DNA of 64,000 bases from Bradyrhizobium sp. GTDB taxonomy: Bacteria; Pseudomonadota; Alphaproteobacteria; Rhizobiales; Xanthobacteraceae. The DNA is taken from assembly GCA_028290305.1 (NCBI GenBank), contig JAQGKC010000146.1, forward strand, positions 1 through 64,000. Direction: 5' to 3'. The notes below the pieces were generated by a model. It had not been told where the DNA came from. It was given only the letters and a program-made list of their open reading frames with translations, and ran no database searches. This document shows, in pieces, positions 1 through 8,480 of this stretch (position 1 is the stretch's first letter; every line of letters begins with the position of its first letter). The translations under genes and the position numbers were made by a program.

Positions 1-231
1 ATTTTCCGCGAGATGAAGCTCCGCGGCCATTATGAAAAGCCCTCCGAGAAGAAGGCCCGTGAAAAGGCCGAAGCCGTGCGCCGCGCGCGCAAGCTCGCCC
101 GTAAGAAGCTGCAGCGCGAAGGCCTGCTGCCGATGAAGCCGAAGCCGGTATTCGGCGCAGGTCCGGGTGCCGAACGCGGTGGTGCGGGCGGCCGTGGCGG
201 TCCTGGCGCTGGTCCGCGCGGGCCGCGCTGA
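1..231 (+). CDS. rpsU: 30S ribosomal protein S21, 5'-truncated
   Basis: This is the C-terminal part of ribosomal protein S21, a component of the small ribosomal subunit involved in translation initiation. The frame is open from base 1 and its first residues ([18 protein letters not shown]) are the conserved basic core of S21. The tail is long and rich in Gly, Arg and Pro, as in other rhizobial S21 proteins. The true start lies upstream of the window; the internal ATG at 13 is not the start. A duplicated hairpin follows closely and probably ends the transcript. Confidence 0.93.
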   Translation: MFREMKLRGHYEKPSEKKAREKAEAVRRARKLARKKLQREGLLPMKPKPVFGAGPGAERGGAGGRGGPGAGPRGPR

Positions 232-260
232 TCCAGCTTTTTTGCAGATTTGAATCCGAT

Positions 261-320
261 GACGCGGGCCTTGCGCCCGCGTTGTTGTTTGACGCGGGCC
301 TTGCGCCCGCGTTGTTGTTT
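261..320 (+). terminator. Tandemly duplicated rpsU terminator hairpin
   Basis: Two perfect 30-bp copies (261-290 and 291-320) each contain the stem GCGGGC-CTTGC-GCCCGC followed by the T-rich GTTGTTGTTT. Each unit looks like an intrinsic terminator, and it lies about 30 bp after the rpsU stop codon. The identity of the copies points to a recent tandem duplication or an assembly artefact. Confidence 0.75.
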
Positions 321-325
321 TGAGC

Positions 326-389
326 AGAGCATTTTCCGGCAAAATGGAAACCTGTTTAGTGGAACCAATTTGCCGCCAGAAAATGCTCT
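326..389. repeat. Imperfect inverted repeat with AGAGCATTTTC ends
   Basis: The outer arms AGAGCATTTTC and GAAAATGCTCT pair exactly, and the inner CGGCAAAATGG and CCAATTTGCCG pair with small mismatches, giving a long hairpin of about 64 bp. From general knowledge, elements with AGAGCATTTTC ends are dispersed in intergenic regions of Bradyrhizobium genomes. The rest of the gap up to 479 shows nothing else recognisable. Confidence 0.6.
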
Positions 390-479
390 ACTTTAGTAAC
401 TTGGGCGTATGACGCGCTAATGCATTCTGCGAAGCGGCAGGCTGCCACTACGGCGTAGCCCCGCAGGTATTCTGCAGAT

Positions 480-1124
480 ATGGCCATTCCGGTTCCCTAT
501 CTTTTTTCCGGATATTCGCGCTTCGGGCGCACGGCCGCGCCGGTCGCATTGATCGCGATCGCGCTTTGCGGCTGCTCGATCAATCTGGAATCGTTGACGT
601 CCCGGCCGGATAATGACGCGTCGCCGAAGGCGGCTCCAGCCAACAAGGACGCTCAGACCGACACCATGCACGGCGAGGCGCTGGCGCGATCCGGAAAAAC
701 GGAAGAGGCGCTTGTCGAGTTCGACAAGGCTATCACGCTCGATCCCCACAACTCAGAAGCGTTGTACAATCGCGGTCTGATCTATCAGGGCGAGAAGCAG
801 CACCAGTTGGCGATCGACGATTTCACCGCCGCGAATGGCCTGATGCCGCAGCGCGCTGAGCCGTTGCTGGGCCGTGCGGTCAGTTACCTCGCTTTGGACA
901 AGGCCAAGGAAGCCGCCGCCGATCTCGACGAGGCCGTGCAAGCCGATCCGCAGAATGAGCAGATCTGGATGACCCGCGGGCTTGCCTATGAACGTCTTGG
1001 CGACAAGACCAAGGCTGCCGGCTGCTATAGCCGCGCCATCAACATCCGGCCCAAGGATGAAGCCGCGCGAAGCGGCTTTGCGCGCGTCGGCGGCAAAGCC
1101 GGCCAGAGCTACGATACGTTCTGA
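480..1124 (+). CDS. TPR-repeat lipoprotein (NlpI-like)
   Basis: This 214-residue protein has a type II signal: a hydrophobic stretch after about residue 17 ends in the lipobox LCGC, so it should be lipidated and membrane-anchored on the periplasmic side. The rest is a Ser/Pro/Ala linker and about four tetratricopeptide repeats (e.g. SEALYNRGLIYQGEKQHQLAI, then EQIWMTRGLAYERLGDKTKAA). TPR lipoproteins of this size usually act as scaffolds for envelope hydrolases or assembly factors. The exact partner cannot be told from sequence. No strong ribosome-binding site precedes the ATG, so the start is moderately sure. Confidence 0.8.
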   Translation: MAIPVPYLFSGYSRFGRTAAPVALIAIALCGCSINLESLTSRPDNDASPKAAPANKDAQTDTMHGEALARSGKTEEALVEFDKAITLDPHNSEALYNRGLIYQGEKQHQLAIDDFTAANGLMPQRAEPLLGRAVSYLALDKAKEAAADLDEAVQADPQNEQIWMTRGLAYERLGDKTKAAGCYSRAINIRPKDEAARSGFARVGGKAGQSYDTF

Positions 1125-1138
1125 GCTATTTCGCCGAA

Positions 1139-2101
1139 CTATTTCGGCAATACGGCGTGGAACACCGATTTCGCCGCCGACAGTACGTCTTCGGCAACCG
1201 TCCTGTGCTCGTGCTCACGCGTTGCCGGCTCCGCTGCCTCGGCACGCAGATCGAGCGGCGCCGTGTCCGGAATGTCGGCCGGTGGCGTCGGGCGCCGCGG
1301 ATCATCGATCCGCGCCGAGGTCGGGTAAGGCTGTTTCGTCGGCTGCGACGATCCGGCCGCTGGATCGAACGTCTCCCCTGCGGGGGTCGAAACCATGATC
1401 GGCGGCGGCAGCGGCCGGACCGATGGCACGGACGCTTGTGGTGCGGAGACTTGCTGTGTGGAGACCTGCGGCGGTGTGGAGACCTGCGGCGCGGTCACGC
1501 CACGGGGCGGTTCAGCAGTGCGAGCGGCTTCTTGCGTACGCGGCGAACCGTCGTTCACGCCGCGCAGGCGCTCGATCGCGGCACGGGCCAGATCGTTGGC
1601 ATCGCGATGCTCTTCCGGGGCGATGGCGGCCTCAACTGGCGGGGGCGGCGCGGCGACGACCGGCGCGACAGCCGGCGCAGCAGGTTGCACTGGCGCCGGA
1701 ACGATCTTGGCGACGGTCTTTTCGCGCGGCGCAGGTTGACGCCGGCGCGTGTCCGGCGGGATGCTCGCGGTCTCCGCCGGCCTGTCCTCGGACTTCTCCG
1801 CGGGGGACTTCTCGGCGGCGGATTTCTCGGCGGGCTTCTCGACGGCCGGTTTCTCGAAGATGGCCTTTTCGGAGATACCCTTTGCCCTGACGCCAGCCTC
1901 GGGGATGTTGGCAACGTCAGAGGAGGTCCCGGCGGGCTTCGCATCGGCCTTTTTGGGGTCGGCCGGCGACAGCGCGGCAGCGACCGGGGCGTCCGTTGCG
2001 GGCTTGGAGGTGATGTAATGATTAACGACGTAGGCGCCGATGATGGTCGCGGCCACCGACGGCAATATGTCCATCGTAAATTTCGAAAGGTATTTCAGCA
2101 T
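1139..2101 (-). CDS. Conserved hypothetical protein, N-terminal membrane anchor, Pro/Ala-rich
   Basis: A 320-residue protein with one hydrophobic segment near residues 12-28 (LPSVAATIIGAYVV) and then a long low-complexity region rich in Ala, Pro, Lys and Glu, including short repeats of the type EKPAxEKSAAEK at about residues 80-105. It has no catalytic motif I can recognise. A GGAG ribosome-binding site lies 7 bp before the ATG. The architecture fits an inner-membrane protein with a disordered periplasmic or cytoplasmic tail. It converges on the TPR lipoprotein gene with only 14 bp between their ends. Confidence 0.7.
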   Translation of the reverse strand: MLKYLSKFTMDILPSVAATIIGAYVVNHYITSKPATDAPVAAALSPADPKKADAKPAGTSSDVANIPEAGVRAKGISEKAIFEKPAVEKPAEKSAAEKSPAEKSEDRPAETASIPPDTRRRQPAPREKTVAKIVPAPVQPAAPAVAPVVAAPPPPVEAAIAPEEHRDANDLARAAIERLRGVNDGSPRTQEAARTAEPPRGVTAPQVSTPPQVSTQQVSAPQASVPSVRPLPPPIMVSTPAGETFDPAAGSSQPTKQPYPTSARIDDPRRPTPPADIPDTAPLDLRAEAAEPATREHEHRTVAEDVLSAAKSVFHAVLPK

Positions 2102-2192
2102 CGGCCACTCCCCGCGATGGGTTTGATGCGGGAACTTTGAGGCACATTAAGGGATCAACTGCGACGGATCGATGGCAATCGGTAAACGGAAG

Positions 2193-2477
2193 TTACGGTT
2201 TCAGTTCCACTTCGAGGAACACGATCTCGGCCGCGGTCTCGTTCAGAACGTCATGTTCGACCCCGGCCTTGCGGAAGTAGGATTTTCCGATGCCAAGCTG
2301 CGCCTTGGAGCGTTCCCCATTGGGCGCCACGATGGTCATTTCGCCCGAGGTCACGGGAACGATCACGTAGTCCATCTCGTGGATGTGATGACCGGTCGCG
2401 CTGTCCGGCGCCAGCCGCCACTCGGTGACGCGGACTTCCGGTGTATCGACCTGAACGTCTGATTTGGCACTGATCAT
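2193..2477 (-). CDS. Small cupin-domain protein
   Basis: A 94-residue single-domain cupin. The two cupin motifs are visible: GHHIHEMDYVIVPVTSGE (with metal-ligand-like His residues) and the distal VEHDVLNETAAEIVFLEVE. Such minimal cupins bind a metal or small ligand; the substrate is unknown. It is preceded by a GGAG site and lies 16 bp after the antiporter gene on the same strand, so the two may be co-transcribed. Confidence 0.75.
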   Translation of the reverse strand: MISAKSDVQVDTPEVRVTEWRLAPDSATGHHIHEMDYVIVPVTSGEMTIVAPNGERSKAQLGIGKSYFRKAGVEHDVLNETAAEIVFLEVELKP

Positions 2478-2493
2478 TGTCGCTGTTCTCCGG

Positions 2494-3591
2494 TCATGGC
2501 TTGAACACTAGGAATATAAATACCGCAAACACCACCAGGTGAACCAGCCCGAACAGGATGTTGGTGCGCCCGGTGCCGAAGGTGAGCATACTGAGGATGA
2601 ACGTCAACACCAGCAGCACCATCTCCTGCGCGTCGAGCCCAAGCACCAGTTGCTTGTCCAGCGCGTAGGCGGCCACGGCGACTGCCGGGATCGTCAGCCC
2701 GATGGTCGCAAGCGACGAGCCGAGCGCCAGGTTGATGCTCTTCTGCAGATCGTTCTTCCGCGCGGCGGATATCGCGGCGACGCTCTCCGGCAACAGGATC
2801 AACAGCGCCACCAGAATGCCCGCAAAAGCCGGCGGCGCGCCCATCGATGCCGTACCGGCATCGACCACGAGGGAGAATTTTTTCGCGAGCAGCACCACCG
2901 CCAATAGCGAAACCAGCAGCAGCACGATGCTCAGCACCAGCACCGGGTTCGAGATGAGGGTTTGACCGTCATCTTCGTCGTGTCCCTTGCCCAGGAAATA
3001 ACCGCGATGCAGGATGGTCTGGGTATAGAGAAACACGCCATACAGAAGGACGGTGACGATACTGACGAAGCCGAGCTGGGCTGTCGAGTAGAACGGCCCC
3101 GGCATGGTCAGCGTATAGTTGGGCATGATCAGCGTGATGGTGGCGAGCACGATCAGCACGCTGAGATACAGATTTGATCCACTGACCTGAACGTCCTGCT
3201 CGCGATAACGAAGACCGCCGGCCAGGATACAGATGCCGACAAGTCCGTTGCACACGATCATCACAACCGCAAAGACGGTATCGCGCGCCAGCGTGGGCAC
3301 AGCTTTGTCGCCGAGCATGATGGTCGCGATCAGCGCGACTTCGATGATCGTGACCGCCAGCGTCAGCAGCAGCGTGCCGTAGGGCTCGCCGATCCTCTCG
3401 GCGATCACCTCGGCATGATGGACGGCCGCGAACACCGTGCCGAACAGGATGGCCAGCAACAGGGCCGCAAACGCCAGCCCACCGGCCGAGGGCGTGAACG
3501 TGAAGCCGGTTAGGGTGACCGCGGCAAAAAGAAGGACCGCCAGCGCCGGGAAAATCCATGCCGATCGCGGCATCGGGCCGTGCGCGCTCAT
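2494..3591 (-). CDS. Calcium/proton antiporter, ChaA/CAX family
   Basis: A 365-residue polytopic inner-membrane protein with about eleven hydrophobic segments. It carries the two alpha repeats typical of the Ca2+:cation antiporter superfamily: the first around GEPYGTLLLTLAVTIIEVAL (acidic Glu in the helix) and the second around ALLILLPESVAAISAARKND. A short charged loop (GKGHDEDDGQ) separates the two halves. It should export Ca2+ (or Na+/K+) against protons. An AAGGA site precedes the ATG. Substrate specificity within the family is not readable from the sequence. Confidence 0.88.
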   Translation of the reverse strand: MSAHGPMPRSAWIFPALAVLLFAAVTLTGFTFTPSAGGLAFAALLLAILFGTVFAAVHHAEVIAERIGEPYGTLLLTLAVTIIEVALIATIMLGDKAVPTLARDTVFAVVMIVCNGLVGICILAGGLRYREQDVQVSGSNLYLSVLIVLATITLIMPNYTLTMPGPFYSTAQLGFVSIVTVLLYGVFLYTQTILHRGYFLGKGHDEDDGQTLISNPVLVLSIVLLLVSLLAVVLLAKKFSLVVDAGTASMGAPPAFAGILVALLILLPESVAAISAARKNDLQKSINLALGSSLATIGLTIPAVAVAAYALDKQLVLGLDAQEMVLLVLTFILSMLTFGTGRTNILFGLVHLVVFAVFIFLVFKP

Positions 3592-3645
3592 ATGACTGCA
3601 TCCTTAAAGCCTGGGAACGGGTTATGCGCCAAACAATGGCAGCCG

Positions 3646-4452
3646 TCAGCTTCTTGAAGCGCCGATGAATTGTCGAGCTGTTTCAATCGCACCATAATTG
3701 TCCAGATTGTCATGGCCCCCTTCGGGAAACCGTACGAATTGCTTCGGTTCATGGGCGAGAGCGAACAAGCGCTCGCCCATGATGATTGGAATCACGGGAT
3801 CGCGTGCTCCATGCATGATCAGAAGCGGAGCCGTGACACGCGCGATGCGCTCATCGGAACGAAACTGATCCCTCATCAGCCAGCGTACCGGCATGATTGG
3901 ATACAGCGAGGCGGCAACGTCCACGATCGAGGTGTAGGGTGCTTCCAGGATCAGCTTACCAACCGGCTTCTCGGCCGCCAATGCGACTGCAACTCCGCTC
4001 CCGAGCGAGAACCCCCAGACAACAATTCGATCCGCGCTGTATCGCGCTGCCGTGAAGGCATAGGCTGCCGCAGCGTCCAGAAGCAACCCTCGCTCGCTCG
4101 GCTGGCCGCTTGAGCCGGCATAACCTCGATATGACAGGACGACGAGGCCGGTCCCATCCGCGGTCATGCCTCGAAAGCGGCTGACGCGCCCGGCGAGAAA
4201 ATCTCCGTTGCCGGGAAAATAGATGACAACCGCGTGTCCCGGTTTTGCCGGAACGTGCCAGATGATGACGTTCTCACCATCCGCCGTGGTCAGGATATGT
4301 TCTTCAGCTTCTGGAAAACCGGCAGCTTCAGGAGGGGTGCGCACCGTTTGCGGTATGGGGAAGACGAACGACCGTTGCGCGAAAAACAGGGCAACGAGAC
4401 CACCGAGATAGCCGATCGACAAGAGAGCGACGAGCCATTTCAGGGCGGTCAT
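3646..4452 (-). CDS. Alpha/beta hydrolase (BEM46/FrsA-like), membrane-anchored
   Basis: A 268-residue serine hydrolase with an N-terminal hydrophobic helix (about residues 5-25) that should anchor it to the inner membrane. The nucleophile elbow GFSLGSG (residues 147-153) supplies Ser149; Asp218 in HGARDPV and His247 in EGGHDN complete the expected triad. It belongs with the BEM46-like extended-loop hydrolases. The substrate is unknown. It lies 18 bp downstream of pntB on the same strand and may be read through from the transhydrogenase operon. Confidence 0.85.
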   Translation of the reverse strand: MTALKWLVALLSIGYLGGLVALFFAQRSFVFPIPQTVRTPPEAAGFPEAEEHILTTADGENVIIWHVPAKPGHAVVIYFPGNGDFLAGRVSRFRGMTADGTGLVVLSYRGYAGSSGQPSERGLLLDAAAAYAFTAARYSADRIVVWGFSLGSGVAVALAAEKPVGKLILEAPYTSIVDVAASLYPIMPVRWLMRDQFRSDERIARVTAPLLIMHGARDPVIPIIMGERLFALAHEPKQFVRFPEGGHDNLDNYGAIETARQFIGASRS

Positions 4453-4470
4453 GATTTCCCGTAAATATCC

Positions 4471-5871
4471 TCACAGCGCCTTGACGATATTCTCGGTCAT
4501 TTTCTTGGCGTCGCCAAGCAACATCATGGTGTTGTCGCGATAGAACAGTGGATTGTCGATGCCGGCATAGCCGGAAGCGAGCGAGCGCTTGATGAACATC
4601 ACAGTGCCGGCTTTCCAGACCTGCAGCACCGGCATACCGTAGATCGGCGATTTCGAATCGTCCTCGGCGGCTGGATTGGTGACGTCATTGGCGCCGATCA
4701 CGAAGGCGACGTCGGCCTGCGCGAATTCGGAATTGATGTCCTCGAGCTCGAACACCTCGTCATAGGGCACGTTGGCTTCAGCGAGCAGCACGTTCATGTG
4801 GCCAGGCATGCGGCCGGCGACCGGGTGAATGGCGTATTTCACCTCGACGCCCTCTTTCTTCAGCGTGTCCGCCATTTCGCGCAACGCATGCTGCGCCTGC
4901 GCCACCGCCATGCCGTAGCCGGGTACGATGATCACCTTCTGCGCGTTCTTCATGATGAAGGCCGCATCGTCCGCGGAGCCGAGTTTCACGGGGCGCGCTT
5001 CACCACCGGCACCCGCGCCTGCGGCGGCCGTCTCGCCACCAAAACCGCCGAGGATCACCGAGATGAAGGAGCGGTTCATCGCGTGGCACATGATGTAGGA
5101 CAGGATCGCGCCCGATGAGCCGACCAGCGCGCCGGTGATGATCAGCGCCGAATTGCCGAGCGTGAATCCGATGCCGGCGGCAGCCCAGCCGGAATAGGAG
5201 TTCAGCATCGAGATCACGACCGGCATGTCGGCGCCGCCGATCGGGACGATCAGGAGCGCGCCGAGCACCAGCGCGAGGATCACGATCAGCCAGAAGTCGA
5301 CCGCGCTGCCCGACAGCACCAGGCCGACGATGAAGAACACCAGCGCCAGGCCAAGCACGATGTTGATGATGTGGCGCGCCGGCAGAATGATCGGTGCGCC
5401 GCTCATGCGTCCGGACAATTTCGCGAACGCGATCACCGAGCCGGTGAAGGTCAGCGCGCCGATCGCGACGCCGAGCGACATTTCCACCAGACTCTGCGGA
5501 TGGATGTTGCCGGGCGTGCCGATGTCGAAAGCCTCGGGCGCGTAGAACGCACCGGCGGCGACCAGCACCGCCGCCATGCCGACCAGCGAGTGAAACGCCG
5601 CGACCAGTTCCGGCATCGATGTCATCGGCACCCGGCGCGCAATCACTGCGCCGACGCTGCCGCCGATGGCGACGCCAAGCACCACCAGCACCCAGCCGAT
5701 TCCGTCGGCCGGCGGATGCGACGCCAGCGTGGTCGCCACCGCGATCGCCATGCCGATCATGCCGAAGAAATTGCCCTGGCGGCTCGATGCCGGGCTCGAC
5801 AGCCCGCGCAGCGACAGGATGAACAGGACGCCGGCGACGAGATACAGGACCGCAGCGAGATTGGCGTTCAT
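4471..5871 (-). CDS. pntB: NAD(P) transhydrogenase subunit beta
   Basis: The 466-residue beta subunit of the proton-translocating transhydrogenase, which transfers hydride from NADH to NADP+ driven by the proton gradient. About nine membrane helices occupy residues 1-260. The C-terminal NADP(H)-binding domain III follows a Gly/Ala linker and shows the GYGMAVAQ nucleotide loop, the HPVAGRMPGHMN segment and the DVTNPAAE motif. It is the last of three pnt genes, all on one strand with short gaps. The length is normal for the family. Confidence 0.97.
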   Translation of the reverse strand: MNANLAAVLYLVAGVLFILSLRGLSSPASSRQGNFFGMIGMAIAVATTLASHPPADGIGWVLVVLGVAIGGSVGAVIARRVPMTSMPELVAAFHSLVGMAAVLVAAGAFYAPEAFDIGTPGNIHPQSLVEMSLGVAIGALTFTGSVIAFAKLSGRMSGAPIILPARHIINIVLGLALVFFIVGLVLSGSAVDFWLIVILALVLGALLIVPIGGADMPVVISMLNSYSGWAAAGIGFTLGNSALIITGALVGSSGAILSYIMCHAMNRSFISVILGGFGGETAAAGAGAGGEARPVKLGSADDAAFIMKNAQKVIIVPGYGMAVAQAQHALREMADTLKKEGVEVKYAIHPVAGRMPGHMNVLLAEANVPYDEVFELEDINSEFAQADVAFVIGANDVTNPAAEDDSKSPIYGMPVLQVWKAGTVMFIKRSLASGYAGIDNPLFYRDNTMMLLGDAKKMTENIVKAL

Positions 5872-5916
5872 TGGAAATGCCCCGTTGTGCCCGTCATCTG
5901 CAAAACAACCACCGGC

Positions 5917-6234
5917 TTACTTCTTTTTCTTCTGGTACATCGCCAGCATGCGCTGCGTGACCAGAAAGCCGCCGAAAATATTTACGGAAGCGAAAATCAG
6001 CGCGACGAAGCCGAAGCCCCGCGCCCAGGCTCCACCGCTGCCGACCATTGCGACGCCGACCGCAAGCAGCGCACCGACCACGATCACCGAAGAAATCGCG
6101 TTGGTCACCGACATCAGCGGCGTATGCAGCGCGGGTGTCACCGACCACACCACGAAATAGCCGACGAACACGGCGAGCACGAAAATCGACAGCCGGAACA
6201 CGAAGGGATCGACGGCCTGCGCGATATGATCCAT
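5917..6234 (-). CDS. pntAB: NAD(P) transhydrogenase subunit alpha, part 2 (membrane domain)
   Basis: A 105-residue membrane protein with three to four helices and the conserved [20 protein letters not shown] segment followed by NAISS. This is the membrane part of the alpha subunit, encoded as a separate gene, as is usual in alphaproteobacteria (E. coli fuses it to pntA). A GGAGC site lies 6 bp before the ATG. It sits 11 bp after pntAA and 45 bp before pntB. Confidence 0.95.
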   Translation of the reverse strand: MDHIAQAVDPFVFRLSIFVLAVFVGYFVVWSVTPALHTPLMSVTNAISSVIVVGALLAVGVAMVGSGGAWARGFGFVALIFASVNIFGGFLVTQRMLAMYQKKKK

Positions 6235-6245
6235 GGCGGCGCTCC

Positions 6246-7376
6246 TTAAGCGGTTTTAGGCTGGAAGTTCGGATGAATGACGGCGCCGTCCTTGGTCAGC
6301 GCCGTGGCCTTGACCAACTCGTCGTCCCACTTCACCGCCAGTTGCTTGGTCGATTTGTCGACCAGCGTCTCGATGAAGGAAAACAGGTTGCGTGCATAGA
6401 GGCTCGACGCCGAAGCCGCGACCCGGCCGGCAACGTTGGTGTAGCCGACAATCTTAATGCCGCCGACATCGGCGACTTCGCCGGCCTTGGCGCCCTCGAC
6501 ATTGCCGCCGCGCTCGACCGCAAGATCGACCAGCACCGAGCCCGGCTTCATCGACTTCACCATGTCAGCCGTGACGAGGCGCGGCGCGGGCCGGCCTGGA
6601 ATCAGCGCGGTCGTGATGATGATGTCCTGCTTCTTGATGTGCTCGGCGGTCAACGCCGCCTGCTTGGCCTGATACTCTTTCGACATTTCCTTGGCGTAGC
6701 CGCCTGCGGTCTCGGCCTGCTTGAATTCCTCGTCCTCGACCGCAAGGAATTTGGCGCCCAGGCTTTCGACCTGCTCTTTGACCGCGGGCCGCACGTCGGT
6801 CGCGGTGACGACCGCGCCAAGCCGCCGCGCGGTCGCTATCGCCTGCAGGCCGGCAACACCGACTCCCATCACGAACACCTTTGCCGCGGGGATGGTGCCC
6901 GCCGCGGTCATCATCATCGGAAAGGCGCGGCCGAACGCCTCCGCCGCCTCGATCACCGCGCGGTAGCCGGCAAGATTGGCCTGGCTCGACAGCACGTCCA
7001 TCACCTGCGCGCGGGTGATGCGCGGCATCAATTCCATCGCGAACGCCGATATGCCGGCATCCGCCATCGCCTTCAGCGCCGCGTCGTTGCCGTAGGGGTC
7101 CATGATGGCGATGACCAGCGCGCCGCGCTTGTAATTCGCAAGCTCACTTGGCTCGGGCCGCTTCACCTTGATGACGATGTCGGCGTCTTTGAGCGCATCG
7201 GCGCTGACGGTCGCGCCGGCCGCGGTGAATTCCGAATCCGGCAGACCCGACTTGATGCCCGCGCCCGGCTCGACGGCGATATCGACGCCCAACGCCCTAT
7301 ATTTTTTCACCGTGTCAGGCGAAGCCGCGACCCGCGGCTCGGACGGATCGATTTCCTTGGCAACGGCGATCTTCAT
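6246..7376 (-). CDS. pntAA: NAD(P) transhydrogenase subunit alpha, part 1 (NAD-binding)
   Basis: A 376-residue soluble domain I of transhydrogenase, binding NAD(H). It begins [17 protein letters not shown], the typical start of the alanine dehydrogenase/PNT fold, and has the dinucleotide loop [20 protein letters not shown] plus the RPAVKEQ segment. I place the start at the ATG preceded by GGAGG at 6-bp spacing. An in-frame ATG eight codons upstream lacks a site and would add a non-conserved leader. It heads the pntAA-pntAB-pntB operon. Confidence 0.95.
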   Translation of the reverse strand: MKIAVAKEIDPSEPRVAASPDTVKKYRALGVDIAVEPGAGIKSGLPDSEFTAAGATVSADALKDADIVIKVKRPEPSELANYKRGALVIAIMDPYGNDAALKAMADAGISAFAMELMPRITRAQVMDVLSSQANLAGYRAVIEAAEAFGRAFPMMMTAAGTIPAAKVFVMGVGVAGLQAIATARRLGAVVTATDVRPAVKEQVESLGAKFLAVEDEEFKQAETAGGYAKEMSKEYQAKQAALTAEHIKKQDIIITTALIPGRPAPRLVTADMVKSMKPGSVLVDLAVERGGNVEGAKAGEVADVGGIKIVGYTNVAGRVAASASSLYARNLFSFIETLVDKSTKQLAVKWDDELVKATALTKDGAVIHPNFQPKTA

Positions 7377-7498
7377 GGGGCCTCCGGCGGCGCGGGGCAC
7401 GCGCGCGACAAAACTAGCGCTTGTTTCGCAAGGATGGATACCGGTTTTGCAACCAGATTCTGGGGTCGCGCTGCTGCGTTGCAGAGCAACGGGATGGA

Positions 7499-7651
7499 TC
7501 AGGTCAGGAAAATCGCCATCATGGCGAGGATGAAGATGACGACGGCGGAGCCGTATTTCACCAACTTGATGAAGCCTTCATAGGTCTGCTCATGGGCCGG
7601 ATAGTCGTTGCCGTCAGCGGTCGTGTAGGCCACTTCGTTATGCTCTGCCAT
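7499..7651 (-). CDS. aa3-type cytochrome c oxidase subunit IV
   Basis: A 50-residue gene translated by hand: it begins MAEHNEVAYTTADGNDYPAH and ends with one membrane helix (SAVVIFILAMMAIFLT) directly before TGA. The short acidic N-terminus, the HEQTYEGF segment and a single C-terminal helix are typical of the bacterial aa3 oxidase subunit IV, which packs against the oxidase in the inner membrane. A GGGGA site lies 6-7 bp before the ATG. Its position just upstream of the transhydrogenase operon, on the same strand, is as I recall it from related rhizobia. Confidence 0.85.
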   Translation of the reverse strand: MAEHNEVAYTTADGNDYPAHEQTYEGFIKLVKYGSAVVIFILAMMAIFLT

Positions 7652-7738
7652 AGGTGTCCCCGGTCAATATTCGTCTCTGCCGTCGAATTACCGCAAACCC
7701 GGCAAGAGGGCAACGGCGGCCGACCCGCGCCGCCCCCT

Positions 7739-8134
7739 CTATTTGGATGGTTCGGGTGGCCAATTGTCCCTGATCCAGCGCGTCAGGCTTTCCTCGCTGA
7801 CTTCGCCGGCCGCGAGGGAGAGGATGATGGCCGCAGCCTCTGCTTCCGGCACAACGAAATCCACGCCGTTCACCCCAAGAAAGGTATAAAGCGCCAGCAG
7901 CGAGGTGCGTTTGTTGCCATCGACGAACGGATGATTGCGCGCAATGCCAAAGGCATAGGCCGCCGCCAATTCAGCTAGCTCAGCCTGTTCATATGACCAT
8001 CGGTTTTTCGGCCGGTCGAGCGCGGACTCGAGCATGGCTTCGTCGCGCAAACCGCTCGCGCCGCCGTGGATCGTGAGTTGCTCGTCGTGTATTGCAACAA
8101 CCATCTGGCGGGTGAGCCAAAACGGCTCGGTCAT
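7739..8134 (-). CDS. Fic/Doc-family toxin (death-on-curing)
   Basis: A 131-residue Fic-fold protein with the active-site loop HPFVDGNKR at residues 68-76, close to the Doc consensus HxFx(D/x)(A/G)NKR. Doc toxins phosphorylate elongation factor Tu, while related Fic proteins AMPylate targets; the Lys in GNKR favours the Doc side. The short length and all-helical sequence fit Doc. Its ATG overlaps the stop of the upstream antitoxin gene by 4 bp (ATGA), so the pair should be translationally coupled. Confidence 0.9.
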   Translation of the reverse strand: MTEPFWLTRQMVVAIHDEQLTIHGGASGLRDEAMLESALDRPKNRWSYEQAELAELAAAYAFGIARNHPFVDGNKRTSLLALYTFLGVNGVDFVVPEAEAAAIILSLAAGEVSEESLTRWIRDNWPPEPSK

Positions 8135-8403
8135 TTGGCAAGCTCGGCCAAGGCATTGTGGTAGCGCTTCATGCCACGCCGGGCGACTTCCATCGCTTTT
8201 TCAAAATCCGGATCGTAAGGCGTTAGTCGAAACCCGCCATCAGGCGTGAGCGTCGCATAGAGCTTATCGCCAACGCCGACATGCATCCGAGCAAGCACAT
8301 CCTTTGAGAGGATGATTCCTGAGGAATTACCGATCTTTTTGATCTCGACGGTCCCGATCACCTGGCCGCGGGCATCGGGTGCAACTTTCGCTTGCTCATT
8401 CAT
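8131..8403 (-). CDS. AbrB/MazE-type antitoxin
   Basis: A 90-residue protein with an N-terminal swapped-hairpin AbrB/SpoVT DNA-binding domain (GTVEIKKIGNSSGIILSKDVL) and a C-terminal helical tail (YDPDFEKAMEVARRGMKRYHNALAELAK) that would neutralise the toxin. I chose the ATG preceded by GGAG at 8-9 bp; an upstream in-frame ATG falls inside the operator. The usual partner of Doc is Phd, so an AbrB-type antitoxin with a Doc-type toxin is a hybrid arrangement, though it is known elsewhere. Autoregulation is likely (see the dyad just upstream). Confidence 0.88.
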   Translation of the reverse strand: MNEQAKVAPDARGQVIGTVEIKKIGNSSGIILSKDVLARMHVGVGDKLYATLTPDGGFRLTPYDPDFEKAMEVARRGMKRYHNALAELAK

Positions 8404-8415
8404 GGCGTCAGCTCC

Positions 8416-8455
8416 GTTATACAAACCGTATAACAGATTCATCCAGTCCGTTCAA
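8416..8455 (-). promoter_or_regulatory. Promoter and operator of the toxin-antitoxin operon
   Basis: On the minus strand a sigma-70-like promoter is visible: TTGAAC (8450-8455), 17-bp spacer, TATACG (8427-8432). The perfect dyad GTTATAC-GGTTT-GTATAAC (8416-8434) lies across the -10 element. An AbrB-fold antitoxin bound there would block RNA polymerase. This is inferred from sequence only. Confidence 0.65.
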
Positions 8456-8480
8456 CGGATGTTTTACGCCCCGTCGCCGG

